A DNA stretch of 64,000 nucleotides from Bacteroidota bacterium (GTDB lineage: Bacteria; Bacteroidota; Bacteroidia; Cytophagales; Cyclobacteriaceae), in NCBI GenBank assembly GCA_022571715.1, contig JACZXH010000002.1, positions 1 to 64,000 on the forward strand. The letters run 5' to 3'. Shown here one piece after another: positions 1 to 9,477 of this stretch (its first letter is position 1; every line of letters starts with the position of its first letter). The translations under genes were made by a program, and so were the position numbers. The notes under the pieces are model-generated. The model was not told where the DNA came from and did not search any database. It worked only from the letters and a program-made list of their open reading frames with translations.

Positions 1-450
1 CCTGACGCACGGCTGCGCCCACAAGACATCGACGACCTTCCTTCCTCGATTCCGGGCAGTCAGAAGAAACGTCACCTCGTCAGCACCAGCAGAGATGTAA
101 TGCTCAACAACGACAGGTGGGTCGGTGGAAGCTGGGCCGGACTCCGACTCGACCGGGAATTCGCTCCGAAGATGCAACGAGGATCCATCCTCAGCTTTAG
201 CGATCAACGTCGTCCGATGCGATATTACAGACTCGCTCCAGTCTTGATTGCTCGAGCCAGATCGGACAAACGCTTCCAAGTAGTGCACCTTGATCGGAAG
301 ATCCAATCGAGACCCGGAAATGACGAGGAATTCACCGTCCCAGTCTAGGCGAAGGTGGTTCCCGACCATGCACCCAGACGCGACCCACACACATACGAAC
401 GTCGCTGCACCTATCAGAAAGGATATCCTGTTTCCGTTGCATTGCCCTTT
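1..450 (-). CDS. Putative lipoprotein in an integron gene cassette; partial at left edge, start codon uncertain
   Basis: Reverse-strand frame open from 450 to the window edge: ..NGNRISFLIGAATFVCVWVASGCMVGNHLRLDWDGEFLVISGSRLDLPIKVHYLEAFVRSG... with a signal peptide and lipobox-like VASGC. Not in the ORF track. No ATG in frame upstream; GTG (452-454) and ATG (440-442) with a Lys/Arg-rich leader lie in another frame, so a CTG start or a 1-nt frameshift is possible. Confidence 0.5.
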
Positions 451-467
451 TCACCTTTTATTGGTCC

Positions 468-597
468 GCCTAACGAAAGCATAACCTGCGCGAGGGATTG
501 AGAGCACTGAACTTACTGATTCAAATAACTTGCGAGAGACCACCAAACTAACCCACTCAGCCGTCGCCCTCACGTCAGGTTAATACAATGTTAGGCA
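468..597 (-). other. attC recombination site (integron cassette)
   Basis: GCCTAAC (468-474) and GTTAGGC (591-597) bound a 130-bp imperfect palindrome. Left arm gcctaacgaaagcataacctgcgcgaggg pairs with the reverse complement of ccctcacgtcaggttaatacaatgttaggc, giving matching R and L boxes. Confidence 0.8.
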
Positions 598-1332
598 TTA
601 ATTACCTTGTTCAAGCCGCTTCTTGGCAGCCTTTCTTACGTATTCAATATCGTCTCTAGCTAGCTTTTCTAGGACTGAATAATCTGTATTCGGATTCGAT
701 ACCACAAAAATTCTTATCTGAGGATAATTAGAGCGGCTTAACTTCTCTAAAATATCCGATGGAGCGTTTTTGTTTTGTGCCATAAACAAAAATATGCCAA
801 ACGTGTCCCGACCTGATTTTGCAGCCTGATTGTATAAATAACGTAGTGCATTGGCGCTTCTCGCCGTTTCTGCCACTGACAAATCATTTGTAGTTATAGA
901 TTGTTTTAATACACCAACTTCTAGCACTGCAATCACTAGTATGGGTAAAAAAATTAAATTATTTATAACCCCAGAATAACGGTGTTTCGAGTCTTTCTGC
1001 ATTCCCTTAGAGATCACTCTTATAATCAGCTTTCCGATCCCGAGAGAAACAAGTAAGATAATCAATGCGTAGAAAGGAACCACGACGAATACAAGAGCTG
1101 CTGTTGAAGAGCTTTCAAGAGCCCTTCCAAAAAGTGAATCATATAGAAAATACAGGGTTACTGTCCCAGTCAATATAGAGGCAACTAAGTAATTAATATA
1201 TTGGGACTGATCACTCCCCTTCCTCCGTTTCAGCGCGCCCCAGACGCCAAACGCAAGGGGTAATACCGACAAAGAGGCAAGTATTACCTTTGGAATAATC
1301 GCTATTAGAAATTTTAGATAGTATTCAATCAC
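598..1332 (-). CDS. Cassette-borne membrane protein with C-terminal leucine-rich-repeat-variant/HEAT-like tail
   Basis: 244 aa ORF, several TM segments, C-terminus NYPQIRIFVVSNPNTDYSVLEKLARDDIEYVRKAAKKRLE. GTG start lies 12 nt after the TTAGGC (1349-1344) core; stop abuts the attC at 597. Confidence 0.7.
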   Translation of the reverse strand: MIEYYLKFLIAIIPKVILASLSVLPLAFGVWGALKRRKGSDQSQYINYLVASILTGTVTLYFLYDSLFGRALESSSTAALVFVVVPFYALIILLVSLGIGKLIIRVISKGMQKDSKHRYSGVINNLIFLPILVIAVLEVGVLKQSITTNDLSVAETARSANALRYLYNQAAKSGRDTFGIFLFMAQNKNAPSDILEKLSRSNYPQIRIFVVSNPNTDYSVLEKLARDDIEYVRKAAKKRLEQGN

Positions 1333-1343
1333 AATACCTATAT

Positions 1344-1450
1344 GCCTAACATATTATTAAGCTTCTAATGTCTGTGTAATACGTGTAATATAAAAGAAAA
1401 AATGCAATCTGACAACTGTATAATGCTCTTTTTTCTAATATTAGTTAAAA
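1344..1450 (-). other. Possible degenerate attC/attI core upstream of the first cassette
   Basis: GCCTAAC at 1344-1350 (reverse complement of GTTAGGC). The only partner is an imperfect ctaatattagtta near 1437-1449 that does not fit the R-box consensus. Confidence 0.35.
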
Positions 1451-1500
1451 CCTGACTGCACGGACAGGAGGCTCACAGTGGGTTGACAAGCCAAGACTTT

Positions 1501-1590
1501 TTGCTAACTATATTCCCGGTCGGACGCTCCCTCCCAACCTTCACCTTTCGACTACGGTACGCATGCCGGACCGCCATGACCGTTTAGCAA
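1501..1590. repeat. 90-bp imperfect inverted repeat, attC-like but off-consensus
   Basis: ttgctaac...cccggtcggac at left versus gccggaccgccatgaccgtttagcaa at right. Confidence 0.35.
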
Positions 1591-1677
1591 GAGCATTTTC
1601 ATATATGAATTTACAAAATTTCAGAAGGCTCTGATAAATTTTATTAAATTGGGAACCGTAACCCATCAAAAACTACC

Positions 1678-2610
1678 ATGAATAGTGAAATAAAAAATCT
1701 CAGCTATGAAAATGTGATGGAAATACTAAACACGTATGACACACGGTACTCCTACGAACGGATCAAAAAGGCTCCGGACGAATCAGAAATAAAAAATGCC
1801 CTCACTAAACACCTCGATGAAACAAATTTTGGTAAAAAAGCAGTTTTAGGTATCGATATAAGAAAATATGGCGCTTTTAACGATTTCGTTCAACCGCTTA
1901 TTCCTGTTCTCTATGAGATACTTTTTGAGGAATCCATCAGGCAATGCCTGGAAACGCAGGAATTTATTTTCCAGAAATATTCACGGGAATCGATACATAA
2001 GCATACAATTAGTACTGGGGATGGCGGATTTATGATTTTTGACACCCCTTTGCATGCACTTTTATTTGCTTCAAGTTTTGCAATCACCCTAAGGCAATAT
2101 AATTCTTATCACCTCTATCCGAAATTCAGAGCTTGCATAGGCGAAATCAACTTACGGTATGCCATTACTTACGACCGTATTTACTGTATCAACAATAATT
2201 TTTTCGGTCGTTCGGTAATAAACAATAGCAGGATAATAAGCAAAGACGACCTCAACCGGTGCCTGATTGATGAAGGCAGTTACCAATGGTTCCTATTAAA
2301 TATCGATGGGCTGGAAAATCTCCAGGTACTTTCGCTAAACGAAATAGGCAATGTGGCTGCATTTCAGGATTACGACCAAACATTGATCCAAAACGGAACC
2401 AATTTGTTTTTTGAAGAAAAAGAAGACACGAGAAATTATGGCATCATTAATTCCGACATTCTTAAAATCGGAATAATACGTTCAAAAAATTTAGAACTTA
2501 ATGTATATAATATTCATCTGCAGGTTAGTGTTGTAATGCATGCCGATGATACAGACAAACGTCGCACCATAACCATAAGTTTGGGAAACCTAAATACAAC
2601 CGGAATCTAA
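1678..2610 (+). CDS. Divergent class III nucleotidyl cyclase-like protein
   Basis: 310 aa; LGIDIRKYG, STGDGGFMIF and FFGRSVINNSRIIS resemble the metal-binding Asp, GDG and N..R motifs of cyclase homology domains. Confidence 0.5.
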   Translation: MNSEIKNLSYENVMEILNTYDTRYSYERIKKAPDESEIKNALTKHLDETNFGKKAVLGIDIRKYGAFNDFVQPLIPVLYEILFEESIRQCLETQEFIFQKYSRESIHKHTISTGDGGFMIFDTPLHALLFASSFAITLRQYNSYHLYPKFRACIGEINLRYAITYDRIYCINNNFFGRSVINNSRIISKDDLNRCLIDEGSYQWFLLNIDGLENLQVLSLNEIGNVAAFQDYDQTLIQNGTNLFFEEKEDTRNYGIINSDILKIGIIRSKNLELNVYNIHLQVSVVMHADDTDKRRTITISLGNLNTTGI

Positions 2611-2874
2611 GTAAACATAAAGTTCTGCTATAATTTAATGGACGACGTCATGCAGGAGATGGAGCAAGTTGGCAGGACTCTATTTTATTTTAGTGGAAAT
2701 GATTGAATGCGGAAATGCGCAAATACTATTTATTGGTCATTTTGAATATTTCTTTCCCGGTCGCACTTCTCCATAAAAAAAAATTATTTTAGCATTTAAG
2801 CATTTTGGCACTCCATTATAAATCCATTCCTCATTAAATTCGTGGTAAAGCTATTATAAAAAATGTAACGTCAA

Positions 2875-4140
2875 ATGACACATACACGGGCAGAAATCAT
2901 TACGATCGGAGATGAAATTCTTTACGGACAAATTCTTGATACAAACTCCCAATGGATAAGCCAGCAACTGGATGAACTGGGAATTCGCGTTGTTAGAAAA
3001 GTAACGATTGGTGATAATGAAACAGATATACTTTATGCATTTGCGAGGGCACAGAAGAATGCCGACCTTGTTCTGATTACGGGAGGCCTTGGCCCTACCA
3101 ACGATGACCTTACCAAACCCCTACTGGCAAAGCATTTTGGAGTAGAGATAAAGATTAGTGAGCAGGCCCTGAAGGAGGTAACTGAATTATTCAGAAAATT
3201 TGGTAAGGAACTGACCCCTACCAACCGAACACAGGCTGAGCTACCTGTAAACTGCACCATCATATCAAATAAGCTTGGAAGCGCTCCTGGAATGTGGTTT
3301 GACGAAAATGATACCGTATTTGTATCTATGCCTGGTGTTCCGTTTGAAATGAAAGGAATGATGACCGAAATAATTCTACCCAGAATTAAGAAACGGTTTC
3401 AAACTCGTCTTATTTATCATAAAATAATTAAAACGACTGGAATCGGTGAATCCTGGCTCTCTGATAAGATTAAATCATGGGAGGAGCAACTCCCGGAACA
3501 CATCAAGCTGGCCTACCTGCCAAGTATTATGGAAGTTAAACTCCGGTTAACAGCCAGCGGATATGATAAAAACCAACTAATAGCAGATGTAGAAAAGGAA
3601 ATCGGGAAATTAAAGCCTCTTGCCGGTAAATACATTTTCGGGTACAACGACGATACCCTTGAAAAAGTGGTGGGTGAAATGCTCAGGTCGAAAGGAATAA
3701 CCATTGCCACAGCCGAAAGCTGTACGGGTGGTTTTCTTTCGCACAAATTAACAAGTGTTCCGGGAAGTTCCGACTATTTTTTGGGTGGAATTGTATCATA
3801 CAGCAACAAAATAAAAGTGACTTTTCTAGGCGTAAATGAAGAAACATTGAATAAATATGGGGCTGTAAGCGAGCAAACAGTAAATGAAATGGCCCGAAAT
3901 GTGAGAAAAATAATCGGCACAGACATAGGCGTAGCCATAAGCGGAGTGGCCGGTCCAGCAGGCGGCACTTCTGAAAATCCTGTCGGAACGGTTTGGGTGG
4001 CTGTTTCTGATAATGATCAAACCCGTGTTCTTAAATTTTCATTTGCTAAAAACCGGATGGTAAATATTGAAGCTTCGGCCAAAGTTGCTATGAATATGGT
4101 ACGTCAAAGATTAGCCGAATACGAAAAAGATACCCCGTAA
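2875..4140 (+). CDS. cinA: CinA family protein (competence/damage-inducible; NMN amidase domain)
   Basis: AEIITIGDEILYGQILDTNSQWIS N-terminus and TAESCTGGFLSHKLTSVPGSSDYFLGGIVSYSN C-terminal PncC domain. Confidence 0.95.
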   Translation: MTHTRAEIITIGDEILYGQILDTNSQWISQQLDELGIRVVRKVTIGDNETDILYAFARAQKNADLVLITGGLGPTNDDLTKPLLAKHFGVEIKISEQALKEVTELFRKFGKELTPTNRTQAELPVNCTIISNKLGSAPGMWFDENDTVFVSMPGVPFEMKGMMTEIILPRIKKRFQTRLIYHKIIKTTGIGESWLSDKIKSWEEQLPEHIKLAYLPSIMEVKLRLTASGYDKNQLIADVEKEIGKLKPLAGKYIFGYNDDTLEKVVGEMLRSKGITIATAESCTGGFLSHKLTSVPGSSDYFLGGIVSYSNKIKVTFLGVNEETLNKYGAVSEQTVNEMARNVRKIIGTDIGVAISGVAGPAGGTSENPVGTVWVAVSDNDQTRVLKFSFAKNRMVNIEASAKVAMNMVRQRLAEYEKDTP

Positions 4141-4191
4141 TATACTAAATTTGCTTCATCGAGTTGATAGGGATTCTAAACCTTAGATATC

Positions 4192-5526
4192 ATGGCATTA
4201 GTTGAGATGGTGATGCCCAAAATGGGCGAAAGCATAATGGAGGCCACCATTCTTACCTGGTTAAAGAAAGAAGGTGATAAAATAAACCAGGATGAATCTG
4301 TTTTGGAGGTCGCTACCGACAAGGTAGATACCGAAGTACCAGCAACACATGGCGGAATCTTAAAAGAAATACTTGCCAAGGAAGGCGATATAGTGGAAGT
4401 CGGTAAGCCGATTGCAGTGATCAGCACGGAATCTGAAACTGATGCAGACACTGAAGTGGAACTGAATGGCCAGAAAACCGATGATATTCCCGTGAAAGAA
4501 ACATCGACTGTTGAGGCATCCGCAGACATCCTGGCAGATGCACCCATTAAGCCTTCTGTTTCCGTATCAGGAAACGGTGCCGGCAAACTTGAAAAGACGG
4601 GTTCAGGCAGATTCTATTCTCCCCTGGTATTGAATATTGCCCGTCAGGAAAACATTTCTATGTCCGAACTTGTATCACTACCCGGATCGGGTAAAGAAGG
4701 AAGATTCACTAAAAAAGATATTCTTGCCTATATCAAAACACGTTCAAGCAAGTCTGCTGCTGCTCCGACACCCTCACCTACTGTGAGCACACCCGCTATT
4801 GCACCGATAGTGAGCGGGCACGACGAAATCATTGAGATGGACCGTCTGCGGCTGATGATCGCCGATCGAATGGTTGAATCCAAACGTATTTCACCGCATG
4901 TAACCTCCTTTGTTGAAGCGGATGTGACACGTATTGTGAAATGGAGAGATAAGGTCAAAACCGAATATGAACGGCGTGAAGGCGAAAAACTTACCTACAC
5001 GCCCATTTTTATCGAGGCCGTGATCAAGGCGCTTAAAGACTTCCCGATGGTGAATATTTCCGTGGATGGCTCACGTATTATCCTGCATAAAGATATTCAC
5101 ATCGGATTGGCTGTGGCGCTTCCGTCTGGTAATTTGATAGTACCGGTGATCAGAAATGCAGATCAGTTGAGCCTTATTGGGCTTTCGAAAAAGGTAAATA
5201 ACCTTGCAAAAAAAGCCAGGGAGAGCAAACTTGTACCCGATGAATTATCGGGAGGCACCTACACCATTTCCAATGTAGGCTCATTTGGTAATGTGATGGG
5301 CACACCCATTATCGTGCAACCCCAGGTTGCCATTATGGCGGTTGGCGCCATAACCAAAAAGCCGGCGGTAATCGAAACACCTGAAGGGGATTGGATAGGT
5401 ATAAGACACAAAATGTTTTTGTCGCACTCGTATGATCACCGGGTTGTAGATGGCGCACTGGGAGGAATGTTTGTTCGAAAAGTTGCAGATTACCTCGAAA
5501 ATTTCGATATTGACAGGGTTCTTTAA
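4192..5526 (+). CDS. 2-oxo acid dehydrogenase E2 component (dihydrolipoamide acyltransferase)
   Basis: Lipoyl domain (EVATDKVDTEVPA), peripheral-subunit-binding domain, catalytic domain with SYDHRVVDGALGG. Confidence 0.95.
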   Translation: MALVEMVMPKMGESIMEATILTWLKKEGDKINQDESVLEVATDKVDTEVPATHGGILKEILAKEGDIVEVGKPIAVISTESETDADTEVELNGQKTDDIPVKETSTVEASADILADAPIKPSVSVSGNGAGKLEKTGSGRFYSPLVLNIARQENISMSELVSLPGSGKEGRFTKKDILAYIKTRSSKSAAAPTPSPTVSTPAIAPIVSGHDEIIEMDRLRLMIADRMVESKRISPHVTSFVEADVTRIVKWRDKVKTEYERREGEKLTYTPIFIEAVIKALKDFPMVNISVDGSRIILHKDIHIGLAVALPSGNLIVPVIRNADQLSLIGLSKKVNNLAKKARESKLVPDELSGGTYTISNVGSFGNVMGTPIIVQPQVAIMAVGAITKKPAVIETPEGDWIGIRHKMFLSHSYDHRVVDGALGGMFVRKVADYLENFDIDRVL

Positions 5527-5560
5527 CCTAGCCTATTTAACTTTAACTAAACCTTATGAT

Positions 5561-5589
5561 AAGCGCTCTCTACCGGGGGCGCTTTTTTA
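5561..5589. terminator. Rho-independent-type hairpin between convergent genes
   Basis: AAGCGC-tctctaccgggg-GCGCTT followed by TTTTAT. Confidence 0.65.
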
Positions 5590-5641
5590 TTGAAACTACC
5601 TGACCATTCGCAGGTTTATGTAAAAAATAAATTGAAGATCA

Positions 5642-7390
5642 TTAAAACCCTGTATGCAGCTCATACGGCATCCGTGCCTGAACTCCCTGATAATTTTCTA
5701 GTTTCTTTAGAATTTCAATATACGGATAGAGCTCACCTACATTCGCCCTAATTAGTTTTGCCTTCACATCCTGACCAAAATCAGCTAGTAGCTGTTCCCA
5801 GAAAGATTTCTGTACCGGATAGTACCTTAATTTATAGTCATCTTCGATACCCGCTTTTTCTGCTGCAATACGCACCGCATCGTCAAATGTGCCAAGCATA
5901 TCCACCAAGCCATTTTCCAGCGCCTGGCTTCCTGTCCATACTCTTCCTGATGCGATTTTGCTGATTTCTTCCACGCTCATTCCCCTGCCTTCTGCTGCTT
6001 TCGTAATGAATGTTTTATATCCATTTTCGGCTTGTTTCTGAAAAATGCTTTTTTCGTAATCCGTCAGAGGTCTCGACACGGTAAAAATATCGGAATACTC
6101 ACCTGTTTTAACCACATCAGAGGTAATACCCAGCTTGTTTTCGAGAAATCCGCTTATATTGAAAAGAATGGAAAAAATACCAATTGATCCTGTAATTGTA
6201 TTGGGATAAGCGATAATGGTATCTGCAGCCATAGCCATGTAGTATCCACCAGACGCAGCATAGTTCGACATGGAAGCTATAACCGGTTTTTCCTGACTGG
6301 CAAGATATACTTCCCTCCACAGTTCATCCGAGGCGATAAAATTCCCACCTGGTGAATTGATACGTAAAACAATGGCCTTTACCCGGCTGCTTTTGCGCGC
6401 TTTCCGTATTTCTTTTGTAAATTTTTCTGAGCCAATATTGCCTTGCTCACCTTCGCCAAATACAATTTCACCGGAAGCCATAATCACGGCAATACGGTTT
6501 TTTGAGCTTGATTTCTGCTCAAATGATTTCAGGTATTTGTTTAATGTTACCAGATTTATTTTTTCATCCTCTTCAAGGCCGGAGATTTCACGAAGAATAT
6601 CTTCAATTTCGTCATAGTACCTGAGATCATCAATAAGCCCCAGATCAACAGCGTCTTCCACTTTCCTTACTAACAACCCTGAAGAAATATCATTTACTGT
6701 CTTATGATCTAATCCCCGCGACGAGGCAATGTCTTTTGTAATACGTCCATAAATATCACCTATAAAAGATGCAACCTGCACCCTGTTTTCGTCACTCATA
6801 TCTTTACGCACAAACGGTTCCACCGCACTCTTATAATCCCCTACTCTGAATATCTGAGGTTCAATATCCAGTTTTTCGAATGTGCCTTTAAAAAAACTAA
6901 GGGTATATGCCAGACCATTGAATTCAAGATCACCCTCAGGATGTAAAAAAATAGAATCGGCTACCGAGCAAATATAGTAGCTTCCTTCGCTCATTAAATC
7001 GGACCAGGCTATAATAAATTTTCCTGAGCTTTTGAAATCCTCCAACGCATTTCTAAGCTCTTCTGCATGGCCAAAACCAGCCATAATGAATTTAGTGTCA
7101 AGATAAATACCTGCTATATTTTCGTCTTCTTTTGCATGCTGTATGGCCTCCTTCAGATCGAGAATACCAATTGCAGCTGAACCCTTTATCAAAAATCCAT
7201 CAAACGGGTCTTCTATGCTGCGTTCTGCGATGGGCTTCTTTAACCGCAAATGAAGGATGGAGTTTTCGCTGATTGAAGTTTTTTTATCAGCAGACATTAT
7301 TCCTACAAGTGCAATCAAAAACAGAAAACCGAGTACTGAAAATACAAACAGCGCTACAAGCGTGGCCAGGACATTGTGTAAAAATTTCAT
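5642..7390 (-). CDS. sppA: Signal peptide peptidase SppA, 67 kDa type
   Basis: 582 aa; duplicated S49 domain; RINSPGGNFIASDELWREV and ASMSNYAASGGYYMAMAADTIIAYPNTITGSIGIF. Confidence 0.95.
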   Translation of the reverse strand: MKFLHNVLATLVALFVFSVLGFLFLIALVGIMSADKKTSISENSILHLRLKKPIAERSIEDPFDGFLIKGSAAIGILDLKEAIQHAKEDENIAGIYLDTKFIMAGFGHAEELRNALEDFKSSGKFIIAWSDLMSEGSYYICSVADSIFLHPEGDLEFNGLAYTLSFFKGTFEKLDIEPQIFRVGDYKSAVEPFVRKDMSDENRVQVASFIGDIYGRITKDIASSRGLDHKTVNDISSGLLVRKVEDAVDLGLIDDLRYYDEIEDILREISGLEEDEKINLVTLNKYLKSFEQKSSSKNRIAVIMASGEIVFGEGEQGNIGSEKFTKEIRKARKSSRVKAIVLRINSPGGNFIASDELWREVYLASQEKPVIASMSNYAASGGYYMAMAADTIIAYPNTITGSIGIFSILFNISGFLENKLGITSDVVKTGEYSDIFTVSRPLTDYEKSIFQKQAENGYKTFITKAAEGRGMSVEEISKIASGRVWTGSQALENGLVDMLGTFDDAVRIAAEKAGIEDDYKLRYYPVQKSFWEQLLADFGQDVKAKLIRANVGELYPYIEILKKLENYQGVQARMPYELHTGF

Positions 7391-7507
7391 CTAGAATTGC
7401 TAAATTTTTCCAAAAACTATGAGGCAAAAATTTTATCCTCGCCTGCAAAATTAGCGTAATTGCTTTTATTATATTCATTAAACATTTTATTTGCCACCTT
7501 ATTTCTG

Positions 7508-7996
7508 ATGGCTGGAATATATCTTTTATTAGGTAGTAACAAAGGTGATAAAAGGCAACAACTTACTGTAGCCATAAACCGGATTGAGAAAAATATCGGT
7601 ATGGTGTGCAGCAAATCAAGCCTTTACGTTACCAAGGCATGGGGTAATACCAATCAACCTGATTTTTTGGATCAGGTTGTGGAAATAGAATATAGCGGTA
7701 CCGCCGGTCACCTGCTGGATGCTATTCTCTGCATTGAAGAGGATATGGGGCGAATCAGGGATAAAAAATGGGGGCCCAGAGTTATCGATATTGATATATT
7801 GTTTTTCCATGATTTGATTTTCCGTTCAGAGAAACTGATCATTCCGCATCCTGAAATTGCTAATAGAAGGTTTACCCTTGAGCCATTGGTTGAAATAGCG
7901 CCTCATTTCATACATCCGCTGCTTAATAAATCCAATCAATTTCTTCTTGATGCATGCAGCGATACGCTGGAGGTGAAGAAAATTGGAGAAAATTAA
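7508..7996 (+). CDS. folK: 2-amino-4-hydroxy-6-hydroxymethyldihydropteridine diphosphokinase
   Basis: LLGSNKGDK...WGPRVIDIDILFF...IPHPEIANRRFTLEPLVEIAP. Start set at the internal Met 7508 rather than 7460. Confidence 0.92.
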   Translation: MAGIYLLLGSNKGDKRQQLTVAINRIEKNIGMVCSKSSLYVTKAWGNTNQPDFLDQVVEIEYSGTAGHLLDAILCIEEDMGRIRDKKWGPRVIDIDILFFHDLIFRSEKLIIPHPEIANRRFTLEPLVEIAPHFIHPLLNKSNQFLLDACSDTLEVKKIGEN

Positions 7997-8019
7997 AGAT
8001 TCCTGACATACTGTCACCA

Positions 8020-8892
8020 CTACAACCCTGAAACCTCTGCTTCCGGGTAAATTTTCTTTACCAAACCCTGCAATACCTTACCAGGCCCGCTTTCAATAAA
8101 CCTATCTGCGCCATCATCAACCATACACTGTACCAATTGTGCCCATCTTACCGGTGAGGTCAGCTGGTCCATCAGGTTTTGTTTAATAACTTCCACTTCA
8201 GTTGCAGGTTTGGCAGAAGCATTTTGATATACCGGACATACCGGGTCACTGAACGTAGTATCCTGTATGGCCTGAGCAAGTTCTTCTCTTGCAGGTTGCA
8301 TAAACGGGCTGTGAAATGCTCCGCCAACCTGCAGGGTCAAAGCCCTCCGTGCCCCGGCTTCCAAAAGTTTTTCGCAAGCAAGCTCAATTCCTTTAGTTGA
8401 TCCCGATATCACCAACTGCCCCGGACAGTTATAGTTTGCCGGCACTACCACTTCATTTATCGCGGCACACACCTTTTCTACTACGTCATCGTCCAATCCA
8501 ATTATGGCCGCCATTGTGGAAGGGCTCTTTTCGCAGGCTTTTTGCATCGCATCAGCTCTTTTTGCAACAAGTGTCAATCCATCTTTAAATGCCAGCGTTT
8601 TATTTGCCACCAGGGCTGAAAATTCACCCAATGAATGCCCTGCCACCATATCGGGATTAAAAACACGCTGGACCAGGCTGAGAATTACAGAATGTAAAAA
8701 TATTGCTGGTTGTGTGACACGCGTCTGCTTGAGTTCTTCTGCGCTTCCTTCAAACATGATATCTGTAATGCTAAATCCAAGAATATCGTTCGCCTGTTCA
8801 AAATACATTTTTGCAAGCGGTATCTTCTCATACAAATCTTTCCCCATTCCTGGAAATTGTGCACCCTGGCCAGGGTAAACATATGCTTTCAT
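8020..8892 (-). CDS. fabD: ACP S-malonyltransferase
   Basis: YPGQGAQFPGMG, GHSLGEFSALV, GGAFHSPFM motifs. Confidence 0.95.
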   Translation of the reverse strand: MKAYVYPGQGAQFPGMGKDLYEKIPLAKMYFEQANDILGFSITDIMFEGSAEELKQTRVTQPAIFLHSVILSLVQRVFNPDMVAGHSLGEFSALVANKTLAFKDGLTLVAKRADAMQKACEKSPSTMAAIIGLDDDVVEKVCAAINEVVVPANYNCPGQLVISGSTKGIELACEKLLEAGARRALTLQVGGAFHSPFMQPAREELAQAIQDTTFSDPVCPVYQNASAKPATEVEVIKQNLMDQLTSPVRWAQLVQCMVDDGADRFIESGPGKVLQGLVKKIYPEAEVSGL

Positions 8893-9051
8893 AAGACTAT
8901 AGTTGTATAAAAATCATAATACAGAATGCAAAAATATACCTCTTTAATTATATACACAATCCCGGACAAAGTTTCGGGATTTTACAGGGGTGTCCCATCT
9001 CGAATTATTTTGTGCTTCCTTTAAGTAGCTTCTTTGTTATATTTTATAGGT

Positions 9052-9477
9052 TTAATCTTCAATAAAGCGCGACCTGATTTCAGGAGTGGGGATCATACAG
9101 GCGTCTTTCTTGCCAAACCATTTGTACCGGTTATTGGCAACCAGATCATATACAAAATTTCTTAAATACCGGGGAAATATCCGTAATCCATACAATGCTG
9201 GCCAGATTCCGGATAAATGCCTGGCAATGCCCAAAGCAGCATCACTTTTGACGAAAATATTGCCTTCTTTAATTAGTATGATTGAATCCATCTCCGAAAA
9301 TTCGTGGTAACCCATTTCAGACAGAAATTTCCGGGCATATGCTGATTGTAATGTTGCAAACCGGAAATATGAATCAGGATCACGACGGATAACAAAGCGT
9401 ACGGCGCCGTTGCACAAGTTGCAGACCCCATCAAAAAATATTATTGGTCTATGATCTATCGGAGTATCTGTACCCAA
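9052..9477 (-). CDS. DCC-family thiol-disulfide oxidoreductase-like protein (DUF393)
   Basis: IIFFDGVCNLCNGAVRFVIRRDP. Confidence 0.9.
   Translation of the reverse strand: MGTDTPIDHRPIIFFDGVCNLCNGAVRFVIRRDPDSYFRFATLQSAYARKFLSEMGYHEFSEMDSIILIKEGNIFVKSDAALGIARHLSGIWPALYGLRIFPRYLRNFVYDLVANNRYKWFGKKDACMIPTPEIRSRFIED

Noticed and set aside
100-484. Plus-strand ORFs of 82 and 64 aa at the left edge
   Set aside because: Antisense to the minus-strand lipoprotein frame, which has a signal peptide and correct cassette orientation.
1678-2610. Pycsar anti-phage system
   Set aside because: Only a cyclase-like protein is present. The nearby membrane protein is a divergently transcribed integron cassette, and the other neighbour is cinA; no cyclic-nucleotide effector.
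9456-9477. 22-bp overlap between the T9SS protein gene and the DUF393 gene
   Set aside because: Same-strand overlap compatible with ordinary translational coupling.
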